In this document: positions 1-5,740 of the stretch, piece by piece
Layout of the letters: each line of letters begins with the position of its first letter
Numbering within the stretch: the stretch's first letter is position 1
From: CAZFNU01 sp964520445
GTDB lineage: Bacteria; Patescibacteriota; Minisyncoccia; UBA6257; JAKLIH01
DNA: 8,812 nt
Assembly: GCA_964520445.1 (NCBI GenBank)
Contig: CAZFNU010000032.1
Location: 1 to 8,812 of the forward strand
Reading direction: 5' to 3'
The notes under the pieces: model-generated
The model's database searches: none
Seen by the model: the letters and a program-made list of their open reading frames with translations, nothing else
What the model was told of the DNA's origin: nothing
Position numbers and translations under genes: made by a program

Positions 1-1
1 A

Positions 2-598
2 AGACAAGCTATCACTGTTATTGAAAATTGTTTAAGCCTCTATAAAGAAATTAATGTAGAGAATTTAAAAAACACCATTCAATCTAAATTCTTAAGATAT
101 GATAAAAAAGCAGAAGAACACTACAACTTAATTAGCGCCTACATTAAAAGTCTAAGAGCTAGCCAAGTCGATGCTGCCTTATATTATTTAGCTCGTTTAA
201 TTGATAGTGGTGAAGATCCAAAATTCATTGCTAGACGTATGGTTGTTTTTGCTTCTGAGGATATTGGTATGGCTGTTCCTACTGCTTTAGTTATTGCTAA
301 TGATGTTTTCAGGGCTGTGGAAACAATTGGACTACCAGAAGCCCAAATAAATTTAGCTCACGGAACTGTCTATCTAGCTAATTGTAAAAAAGATAGGTCG
401 GCCTATGATGCCTATTTTAAGGCCCTAGAAGACGTTAAGTCGCATGGAAACCTACCTATACCACTCAAAATACGCAATCCCGAAACCAAGCTTATGAAGG
501 ATCTAAGCTACGGTAAGGGATATAAAAAATACGATAAAGATTCATATCTTCCAGACAAAATCAAAAATCGAAAATATTGAATTAATAAACCAAATTAA
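2..598 (+). CDS. rarA: Replication-associated recombination protein RarA (MgsA family AAA+ ATPase), C-terminal part
   Basis: RarA is a clamp-loader-like AAA+ ATPase that acts at stalled replication forks. Only the last 198 residues are in the window, so the Walker motifs lie upstream. What is visible is the typical C-terminal oligomerisation region: an EEHYNLISAYIKS segment, then DAALYYLARLIDSGEDP, then RRMVVFASEDIG, and near the end TKLMKDLSYGKGY and YLPDKIKNRKY. These match the family closely. The standard code would stop at TGA 578-580. Reading it as Trp adds W-I-N-K-P-N and ends at TAA 596-598, a modest extension that fits family tails. The internal ATG at 239 is not the real start, because homology runs continuously from base 2. 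The next gene begins 13 bases downstream, so the two are probably cotranscribed. The family assignment is firm; the exact C-terminus depends on the code. Confidence 0.93.
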
Positions 599-611
599 AT
601 AAAAATGAAAT

Positions 612-1013
612 ATGGATAAATTTACACCTGAAAATAAAAATCCTTTTGAACAACCAATAACAAAAGACCAAAGAAAATCTCCAACCACAGAGAAGGAAGT
701 AATACAATTACTTAAAGAAACACAGCCGGAAAAATGAAAAAGTATTTTTGCAGAGTGATGAAAATCGAAAGAAATAGAACAACCCGATTCTATGGAATTA
801 AACGTCGAGAGAGCAGAATTTTACTATAAACTATATAAACTAGAATTCGGAGACGATTTTCTGGACGCGATGTATGAAAATTATGAAGCGGTTCTTAGAC
901 AAACTACGCAAGAAAACAAAACCGAAAAATATAATTCCGTTTCAAAAAGGTTGGACGATATAGAAAATGAATTAAGTACAAAAAACGATAATATTAATGA
1001 TACTAAAATTTAA
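612..1013 (+). CDS. Hypothetical protein, charged, with three UGA-Trp codons
   Basis: I do not recognise this 133-residue protein. It starts at ATG 612, 13 bases after rarA, and ends at TAA 1011-1013, 15 bases before pcm, so it sits inside an apparent operon. The N-terminal 40 residues are rich in K, E, Q and P and look disordered. The middle (about residues 60-95) is aromatic and acidic, with YYKLYKLEFGDDF, and probably helical. The tail from about residue 110 is a charged helix (KRLDDIENEL) that could form a short coiled coil. In-frame TGA codons lie at 735-737, 756-758 and 759-761, the last two adjacent and giving Trp-Trp. Under the standard code only a 73-residue ORF from 792 would remain. 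The 612 start is preferred because it gives tight operon spacing and one open frame. No Shine-Dalgarno site is visible. The function is unknown. Confidence 0.7.
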
Positions 1014-1028
1014 AAATTAAAACACATT

Positions 1029-1675
1029 ATGGAGGCAAATAAATTACTCGTAGAACATCTTATTCAAACAGAGGTTTTAAAAAGTCCTAATATTATAGAA
1101 TCCTTTCTTAAAATTGACAGAATTAATTTTGTTTTACCGCAACATCAAACTAGCGCTTATCTTGATATGCCCTTACATATCGGTTTTGAACAAACTATTT
1201 CTCAACCAACAACCGTAGCTTTCATGTTAGAATTATTAAATCCTAAAAAAGAAGAAAGAATTTTAGATATTGGCTCAGGTTCTGGTTGAACATCTTCTCT
1301 TTTAGCTTTTCTGGTTTCTGATAAAAACATCGGAAATATAAACAACCCTTGATTTTCAGTATTGAAAGAATACCACAATTATATAAAATGGCTCAAAAAA
1401 ATATAAATAAATATGGTTTTATAGATAAAAATATCGTAAAAATCAAATTAGCAGATGGTTCAAAGGGGTGAACTAGTTTTGCTCCTTTTGATAAAATTAT
1501 CGCAGGAGCTATGGCACAAAAAATTCCTTCTTCGTTTAAAAAACAGTTAAAAACAGGGGGAAGATTAGTTATGCCTATAGGAAATAGCATTATAGTTCTA
1601 GACAAAATCAGTGAAAATGAGTTCAAAACACAGGAATATTTTGGATTTTCTTTTGTCCCCTTAATTGAAACTTAG
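1029..1675 (+). CDS. pcm: Protein-L-isoaspartate O-methyltransferase, interrupted by an apparent -1 frameshift
   Basis: The enzyme uses S-adenosylmethionine to methylate L-isoaspartyl residues, starting the repair of aged proteins in the cytoplasm. The N-terminal half, from ATG 1029, reads through FLKIDRINFVLP and an AYLDMPLHIGFEQTISQPTTVA segment to the SAM-binding motif I, DIGSGSGW (residues 80-87). Its Trp is TGA 1287-1289. This frame then hits TAA at 1404-1406. The rest of the family fold continues in the -1 frame: IFSIERIPQLYKMA, then LADGSKGW with Trp from TGA 1469-1471, then FDKIIAGA and LKTGGRLVMPIG, ending at TAG 1673-1675. The shift must lie between 1325 and about 1351, since TAA 1322-1324 closes the second frame upstream. 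The joined protein would be about 215 residues, normal for the family. Either one base is missing from the sequence or the gene is broken. The last gene of the rarA cluster; no terminator is evident after it. Confidence 0.85.
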
Positions 1676-1692
1676 AATTTGTTATCCTACTA

Positions 1693-1721
1693 TTGCATTT
1701 TTAATAAAAGTATGATATTAT
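1693..1721 (+). promoter_or_regulatory. Candidate sigma-70-type promoter for the SpeD-family gene
   Basis: TTGCAT (1693-1698) and TATTAT (1716-1721) are separated by 17 bases, which is the ideal spacing. Transcription would begin near 1728, leaving a leader of about 37 bases before ATG 1765. It lies just after the pcm stop and makes the next gene an independent unit. Confidence 0.55.
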
Positions 1722-1764
1722 CGTCCCCGTCGATAATTAAATAAAAAAATTAAGTTCAAAACTG

Positions 1765-2166
1765 ATGGCAGAAAACATACCGCTTGGTGAGTTAAAACAA
1801 TCGTTCGAACAAAACCAAGGATGAGGATTAGCTATGGGTATAAACTTACATTCCTGCAATCCCGAGTACGTTAAAAGTTCTGAAAAGATAAAAGAGTTTG
1901 TCATTAAATTATGCGAATTAATAGACATGAAAAGATTTGGAGAATGTGTTGTTGTTGATTTCGGAGAAGATCCAAAAGTATCAGGATTTTCTATGACTCA
2001 ATTAATAGAAACTTCTTTAATCTCTGGACATTTTGTTAATTCCACTAATAATATATACTTAGATATATTCTCATGTAAGTATTATGATCCTGAAACTACA
2101 GTTAAATTTGCCTCTGATTTCTTTCAAGCCCAGGATTATAACTACTACTACGAAATAAGAAAATAA
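1765..2166 (+). CDS. S-adenosylmethionine decarboxylase (SpeD)-family protein, divergent
   Basis: This 133-residue protein resembles the class 1B AdoMet decarboxylase fold. Classical members cleave themselves to form a pyruvoyl cofactor and make decarboxylated AdoMet for spermidine; relatives can decarboxylate ornithine or arginine. Visible landmarks are WGLAMGINLHSCNPE (residues 20-34), VVVDFGED (62-69), QLIETSLISGHF (79-90) and YLDIFSCKYYDPE (98-110), the counterpart of the usual VDVFTCG-D segment. The classical ESHxSIHTWPE cleavage motif is replaced by ETSLISGHF, one residue longer, so Ser84 or Thr83 would have to take the role of the pyruvoyl Ser. I recall this variant from CPR genomes but could not check it. 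ATG 1765 is chosen because TGA 1822-1824 then gives Trp20 of the conserved WGLA; starting at 1834 would cut off the first strand. It is monocistronic, between a promoter and a strong terminator. Substrate, and activity itself, are uncertain. Confidence 0.75.
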
Positions 2167-2170
2167 AACA

Positions 2171-2204
2171 AATATCCTCGTTCTTAAAAACGAGGATATT
2201 TTTA
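2171..2204 (+). terminator. Rho-independent terminator after the SpeD-family gene
   Basis: The left arm at 2171-2182 and right arm at 2189-2200 form a perfect 12-bp stem (AATATCCTCGTT with AACGAGGATATT). The loop CTTAAA has 6 bases and a T-rich tail TTTATTT follows. It lies 4 bases after the stop codon and separates this unit from the cassette downstream. Confidence 0.9.
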
Positions 2205-2205
2205 T

Positions 2206-2234
2206 TTGATTTTAATATTTAAATATGTTATTAT
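2206..2234 (+). promoter_or_regulatory. Promoter of the two-gene cassette, extended -10
   Basis: TTGATT (2206-2211) and TATTAT (2229-2234) are 17 bases apart, with a TGT just before the -10 (2226-2228) making an extended -10 element. The start would be near 2241, giving a leader of about 22 bases that contains the strong ribosome-binding site. It overlaps the tail of the preceding terminator. Confidence 0.6.
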
Positions 2235-2250
2235 ATATCTATCTTTTAAT

Positions 2251-2257
2251 AGGAGGT
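2251..2257 (+). promoter_or_regulatory. Strong Shine-Dalgarno site that fixes the start at 2263
   Basis: AGGAGGT lies 5 bases before ATG 2263. This is notable because none of the UGA-using genes in the window has such a site. It rejects the in-frame upstream ATG at 2206, which falls inside the promoter. Confidence 0.85.
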
Positions 2258-2262
2258 ATTTT

Positions 2263-2769
2263 ATGTTATTTAAAAATTTAAATAAACCTAAGTTTAACTG
2301 GTTTAAGGTAGATGAAATCCGTGATATAGATACTCTTGCTGATAACGAGAAAAATGAGTTACACAAATTCTCATTTGCTCCTTTTACACCATCATATTTC
2401 TATACCTGGCTTCGAGATGGGTGGGATTTCCTTATTCTACGTATAGCTATTTCTATCATCCTTATGATTGGATATTATGTTTTTCTTTTTTCTTTATCTA
2501 TCGCTAATGATGTAACATCATCTCAAAATTTTTCTGGTTTTAGTATCCTTGTATTAGTATATCTTCTCCTTGATTTTGTTATAAGACTTATCCAAGGTAA
2601 ATATACTAAACTTTTATCTTGGAACCGTCTATCTTGGGACGATTTTGAAAGCTATGAGTATTCAGAACAACAATGGCATATTGCCGGATTAGCGTTTTTT
2701 ATACTGGAAATATTAGCTATTGTACTTCTTATTGTATTATTTTTTGTATATAGATCGATGATACTATAG
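2263..2769 (+). CDS. Membrane protein of unknown function, TGG-only, probably acquired
   Basis: This 168-residue protein has a cytoplasmic-looking N-terminus with LADNEKNELHKFSFAPFTPSYFYTWLRDGW (about residues 25-54, given here as a described region) and three predicted membrane helices at about 57-80, 92-110 and 141-163. Between helices 2 and 3 is an aromatic stretch, LLSWNRLSWDDFESY (117-131). The layout recalls small bacterial proteins in which a folded N-terminal stretch precedes two or three helices, but I cannot name a family. There is no signal peptide. It has six Trp residues (13, 49, 54, 120, 125, 138), all encoded by TGG, and no TGA, the reverse of the neighbouring genes. It ends with TAG. 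With its strong Shine-Dalgarno site and its own promoter, this points to a donor using the standard code. The next gene follows 9 bases after the stop, so the two are cotranscribed and may act together. Confidence 0.85.
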   Translation: MLFKNLNKPKFNWFKVDEIRDIDTLADNEKNELHKFSFAPFTPSYFYTWLRDGWDFLILRIAISIILMIGYYVFLFSLSIANDVTSSQNFSGFSILVLVYLLLDFVIRLIQGKYTKLLSWNRLSWDDFESYEYSEQQWHIAGLAFFILEILAIVLLIVLFFVYRSMIL

Positions 2770-2774
2770 GGGGT
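2768..2774 (+). promoter_or_regulatory. Shine-Dalgarno site for the second cassette gene
   Basis: AGGGGGT lies 4 bases before ATG 2779 and overlaps the TAG stop (2767-2769) of the membrane-protein gene. This suggests translational coupling of the pair. Confidence 0.75.
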
Positions 2775-2778
2775 ATAT

Positions 2779-3087
2779 ATGCTAAAATATTATGGGTCTC
2801 CAAAAGATATGCATGCAACAGCAAATGATTTTATCAACATGGCCATCGTCAATAAACTCAAAATACAAAAAATGTATAATCACTTCCTTTTTGTTTTTCC
2901 TAAAAACAAAACTACTTCCACAAAGTATCGTGGTTTAGTTTCCCTTTATGATCTTTCTCCAAAAGTTGTTCTTAAACTAGGCGCTTATCTATATGTACTA
3001 GAACACGAGGAAAAGCCAAAATCAGAATCTTCCATGACCAAAACAGAACCAGAACTTCTTTTCAACCAAAGAAATGTTATCAAATAG
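2779..3087 (+). CDS. Hypothetical protein, second gene of the cassette
   Basis: I do not recognise this 102-residue protein. Residues 1-30 (MLKYYGSPKDMHATANDFIN and on) look helical and polar. Residues 35-75 alternate hydrophobic and basic stretches (HFLFVFPKNK, then TKYRGLVSLYDLSPKVVLKL), suggesting a small mixed alpha/beta domain. The C-terminal 25 residues (from about EHEEKPKSES) are charged and probably disordered. There is no signal peptide, membrane helix or Trp codon, so the gene itself says nothing about UGA. It begins 9 bases after the membrane-protein gene, has a good Shine-Dalgarno site and is closed by a terminator. A soluble partner of the membrane protein is plausible from the arrangement alone. 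It ends with TAG. Confidence 0.75.
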   Translation: MLKYYGSPKDMHATANDFINMAIVNKLKIQKMYNHFLFVFPKNKTTSTKYRGLVSLYDLSPKVVLKLGAYLYVLEHEEKPKSESSMTKTEPELLFNQRNVIK

Positions 3088-3096
3088 TTAAATAGT

Positions 3097-3123
3097 AAGA
3101 CCCTCCCAAAAAGGAGGGTCTTT
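3097..3123 (+). terminator. Rho-independent terminator closing the cassette
   Basis: AAGACCCTCC (3097-3106) and GGAGGGTCTT (3113-3122) form a perfect 10-bp GC-rich stem with loop CAAAAA. The T tract is short (TTT before C), so termination may lean on stem strength. It lies 9 bases after the stop codon. Confidence 0.82.
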
Positions 3124-3131
3124 CAAATATA

Positions 3132-3160
3132 TTGAATTTTACATTTAATTGTGATATACT
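3132..3160 (+). promoter_or_regulatory. Promoter of argS, extended -10
   Basis: TTGAAT (3132-3137) and TATACT (3155-3160) are 17 bases apart, and TG at 3152-3153 makes an extended -10. The start would be near 3167, leaving about 25 bases of leader with no Shine-Dalgarno site before ATG 3192. Confidence 0.65.
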
Positions 3161-3191
3161 TTAAGTACATTAAAATATTGAATTTGCTCCC

Positions 3192-4862
3192 ATGTCTAAA
3201 ACCATAGTCAGAAAATATATCAATGATGCCGTTAAAAAAATATCTAAAGAAGATGTTAATTTTGATATTAAAATACCAGTTAAAGAATTCGGGGATTATG
3301 CTACTAATGTTGGTTTAATATTATGTAGAAAATTACATAAAAACCATAGTGAATTAAATAAATTAATTATTACCAATCTTACAAAAGCTAAAGGATTTAA
3401 TTCCTGCTTTTCAGATGTTAAAGAATTAAATGGGTTTATTAATTTTACCTTAAACCCTACCTATTTCCAAAAAGAAATTAAAGCTGTTTTAAAAAACAAA
3501 GATAAATACTTTGATTCTAAAAATATTGCCAAAACAAAAAAAACAGCTCAGGTAGAATTTGTTTCTGCAAATCCCACAGGTCCCTTAACTTTAGCTAATG
3601 CTCGTGGAGCATTCTATGGTAATGCTTTAGTAAACATTCTTAAACATTCAGGATTTAATGTTAAAAAAGAATATTACGTTAATAATGTGGGGAATCAAAT
3701 CCACAATCTAGGAATAGCTATCATGCAAGCCTGAAATATTAACCCAAAAGACTATGGCTATACTTTTGATAAAGACAATGTTTACAAAGGTGGCTATGTT
3801 TCTACTCTAGCTGATATAGTAAGACCTAAAATAAAAGGGGATTTAAAAAAATATTTAAAAACTCATAACCCAGAACAAATAGGCTCACTAGGAGCTAAAG
3901 AAAATCTAGCTCAAATTAAATATGTTTTATCCAAAACTAATATTACCTTTGATAAATGATTCTTAGAATCAGATTTAAAGAAATTAGGATTTATTTCTAA
4001 AGCTTTTAACTGATTAGTTAAAGCTGGTTTTACCTATAAAAAAGAAGGGGCTGTCTGATTAAAGACCACAGAGATGTTTAAAGATGACAAAGACAGGGTC
4101 CTAGAGCGCTCTGAAGGCACTCTGGAGACGTATTTCTTGTCAGACATAGCTTATCACCTAGAAAAGTTCTCTAATCGTAAATTTGACCTAGTTATTGATA
4201 TCTTTGGGGCAGATCATTTTACCCATGCCCAAAAGATTCTTTGAATTATTGATAAAATGAAAGAAACTAAACTTATTAAACCAAATTCCCATTTAGATAT
4301 TATTCTCATGCAGTTCATGACTATTCTAAAAAATGGAAAACCCTTTAAAATGTCAAAGCGTAAAGGTAATTTTGTTTTATTCGAAGATTTTGTTTCTGCT
4401 GTAGGTAGTGATGCGGCTTCTTTCTTTATCTTAGATAGAAGTACTGATACTCATTTAGATTTTGATTTTGATTTAGCTGTAGAACAATCAGATAAAAATC
4501 CAGTATACTATATCCAATATGCTTATGCTCGTATCTGTAGCATTCTTAAAAAAGCTGGTAAAGTTGATTTAACAAAAATTAATTTATCTTTGTTAAAAAA
4601 TCCCCATGAAATAGCCTTAGCTAAAGAAATTTTAAAACTTCCTGATTTAATCCAAGATATTGCTAAAAGTTATGAAGTTCATTTATTAACTAAATATGTA
4701 GTTGACTTAGCAAGAATTTTTCATTCCTTTTATCAAGCTTGCCCCATAATCAAATCTGATAAAGAAACTAAAAAAGCTAGATTAGCTTTATTAACTTCTG
4801 CTAAAATTACTTTAGAACTTTGTTTTAAAATTATGAATATACAAGCTAAAAAGAAAATGTAA
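3192..4862 (+). CDS. argS: Arginyl-tRNA synthetase (class I)
   Basis: ArgRS charges tRNA-Arg with arginine in the cytoplasm, using ATP. Reading TGA as Trp gives one 556-residue protein, normal length. The order is: N-terminal tRNA-recognition domain (1-about 95, with FGDYATNVGL); catalytic core from VEFVSANPTGPL (about 120-131); DDKDRVLERSEGT; SDIAYHLEKF and the FGADHF segment; KMSKRKGN (386-393); and the DALR anticodon-binding domain starting at NPVYYIQYAYARI. In-frame TGA codons give Trp181, 256, 274, 289 and 351. Trp256 in FDKWF and Trp289 in AVWLKTT fall at family Trp positions, which is strong evidence for the code. I see no TGG. The HIGH motif is degenerate: both His are replaced (T133-L-A-N136). 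It has its own promoter and no Shine-Dalgarno site. ATG 3192 begins the N-terminal domain directly and is the only sensible start. Confidence 0.97.
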
Positions 4863-4870
4863 ATAAAAAA

Positions 4871-4911
4871 GGAGGCATTAACCTTCAGACTAACCCTTAG
4901 GTGTTTCCTCC
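4871..4911 (+). other. Possible hairpin after argS in a gene-free gap
   Basis: GGAGG (4871-4875) can pair with CCTCC (4907-4911), enclosing about 31 bases in which AACC may pair loosely with the GGTGTT side. No T tract follows, so it is a poor classical terminator. It may still protect the argS mRNA 3' end. The rest of the 93-base gap is AT-rich. TATATT at 4927-4932 could be the -10 of the next gene, but the -35 (TTTCCT) is weak. Confidence 0.3.
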
Positions 4912-4955
4912 CATCGTGATTAAATATATATTACCAAATAAGTTAAAAATTGTCA

Positions 4956-5608
4956 ATGAATATTAAAAAAATCAAAAAACCTATGTCTTTATAGATGCGT
5001 CCAATCTCTGTTATGGAGGTAAAAAAAGTTTAGGATGAATGATAGATCATCAAAAATTTTTCCGATATCTACAAAATAAATATAGTGCTTCTAGAATTCT
5101 GTATTTTGGAGGAATAGAAATATATGACTACGAATACGATTATTTAAAAAATGAAACAGTAGATATACTAGAAGTAAAAAAGTACTTAGAAACTTATTTA
5201 AAAACAAACGAAAAACTATTAAATAATGTTCAACAAATTCTACTCAATAGCTTTATTAAGAAAACAAATTTCTATTTAAAATTAAAACAGTTCGGTTTTG
5301 AATTATGACTAAAACCAGTTAAAAAATATCTACAAGATGATGGATCAGAAAAAAGCAAATCTAATTGTGACGTAGATATGGCATTTCTTTTAATGAAAGA
5401 AAAAGATAATTTTGATACCGCAATTATAGTTTCTGGTGATGGTGATTTTTTACCAGTTTTAAAATATCTTAGAAAAGAAGGGAAGAATATCATTGTATTC
5501 GCTAGAGGGGGGAGAACAGCCAGAGAAATAAAACAGTTTGCTGAAAATAATTTTCGAGATTTTGAATATCTAAAATACATATTGAAAAGAGAAGAAACAC
5601 AGAAATAA
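4956..5608 (+). CDS. NYN/PIN-like nuclease-domain protein (LabA/DUF88 type), apparent -1 frameshift near the start
   Basis: NYN domains are PIN-like, metal-dependent RNase folds. Visible motifs are YVFIDASNLCYGG near the start (first acidic residue Asp14), NCDVDMAFLL (Asp139, Asp141) and VSGDGDFLPVLKYL (Asp162, Asp164), followed by FARGGRTA and a helical C-terminus. These acidic residues are the expected metal-binding set. In-frame TGA at 5036-5038 and 5306-5308 give Trp28 and Trp118. The conserved YVFIDASN frame has no start codon upstream before TAA 4964-4966. ATG 4956 reads MNIKKIKK in another frame and meets the domain if one A is added to the run at 4974-4979. The full protein would be about 217 residues. 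Starting at ATG 5039 would delete the first catalytic Asp. The RNA target is unknown; the gene stands alone between argS and polA. No Shine-Dalgarno site is seen. Domain certain, start uncertain. Confidence 0.82.
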
Positions 5609-5613
5609 AAAAC

Positions 5614-5640
5614 GGAACGCACTCATATAGAATACGTTCC
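5614..5640 (+). terminator. Possible weak terminator hairpin after the NYN gene
   Basis: GGAACG (5614-5619) pairs with CGTTCC (5635-5640), a 6-bp stem with a 15-base loop, 5 bases after the stop codon. No T tract follows. An alternative small palindrome, TACGT-TCC-ACGTA (5633-5645), would compete with it. Its position suggests mRNA 3'-end formation, but the case is weak. Confidence 0.35.
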
Positions 5641-5690
5641 ACGTATGATATCTCTATATTAGCAAAATTACCCTTAAATGTCAATACCCC

Positions 5691-5717
5691 TGTGGAAAAC
5701 TTAGGTTGTGAAAAACT
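5691..5717 (+). repeat. Pair of 11-base direct repeats before polA, resembling DnaA boxes
   Basis: TGTGGAAAACT (5691-5701) and TGTGAAAAACT (5707-5717) match at 10 of 11 bases and start 16 bases apart, about one and a half helical turns. The first nine bases differ by one and two bases from the reversed DnaA box TGTGGATAA. The second copy overlaps the proposed polA -35, so a protein bound there could repress polA. No binding protein is known from the sequence. Confidence 0.4.
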
Positions 5718-5734
5718 AATTAATTTGATAGATT
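5706..5734 (+). promoter_or_regulatory. Candidate polA promoter giving a leaderless mRNA
   Basis: TTGTGA (5706-5711) and TAGATT (5729-5734) are 17 bases apart. Seven bases beyond the -10 is the A of ATG 5741, so transcription may begin at or next to the start codon. The -10 matches only moderately, so another element could be the real one. Confidence 0.4.
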
Positions 5735-5740
5735 AGATAT

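Noticed and set aside
1322..1328. Programmed -1 frameshifting at T-AAA-AAC in pcm
   Set aside because: The X-XXY-YYZ pattern is not met because the first base is T, and I see no obvious downstream stem. Base loss is simpler.
1393..1626. Minus-strand ORF opposite pcm
   Set aside because: It is a shadow of the conserved C-terminal half of Pcm, with no promoter or ribosome-binding site.
2206..2262. Upstream ATG 2206 as start of the membrane protein
   Set aside because: It lies in the terminator tail and promoter. The AGGAGGT site points to ATG 2263.
4863..4955. Riboswitch or T-box in the gap after argS
   Set aside because: There is no conserved T-box or riboswitch core, the gap is short, and the next gene is an NYN nuclease rather than an amino-acid gene.
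5272..5622. Minus-strand ORF opposite the NYN gene
   Set aside because: The + strand carries the NYN catalytic motifs. The reverse frame shows no recognisable domain.
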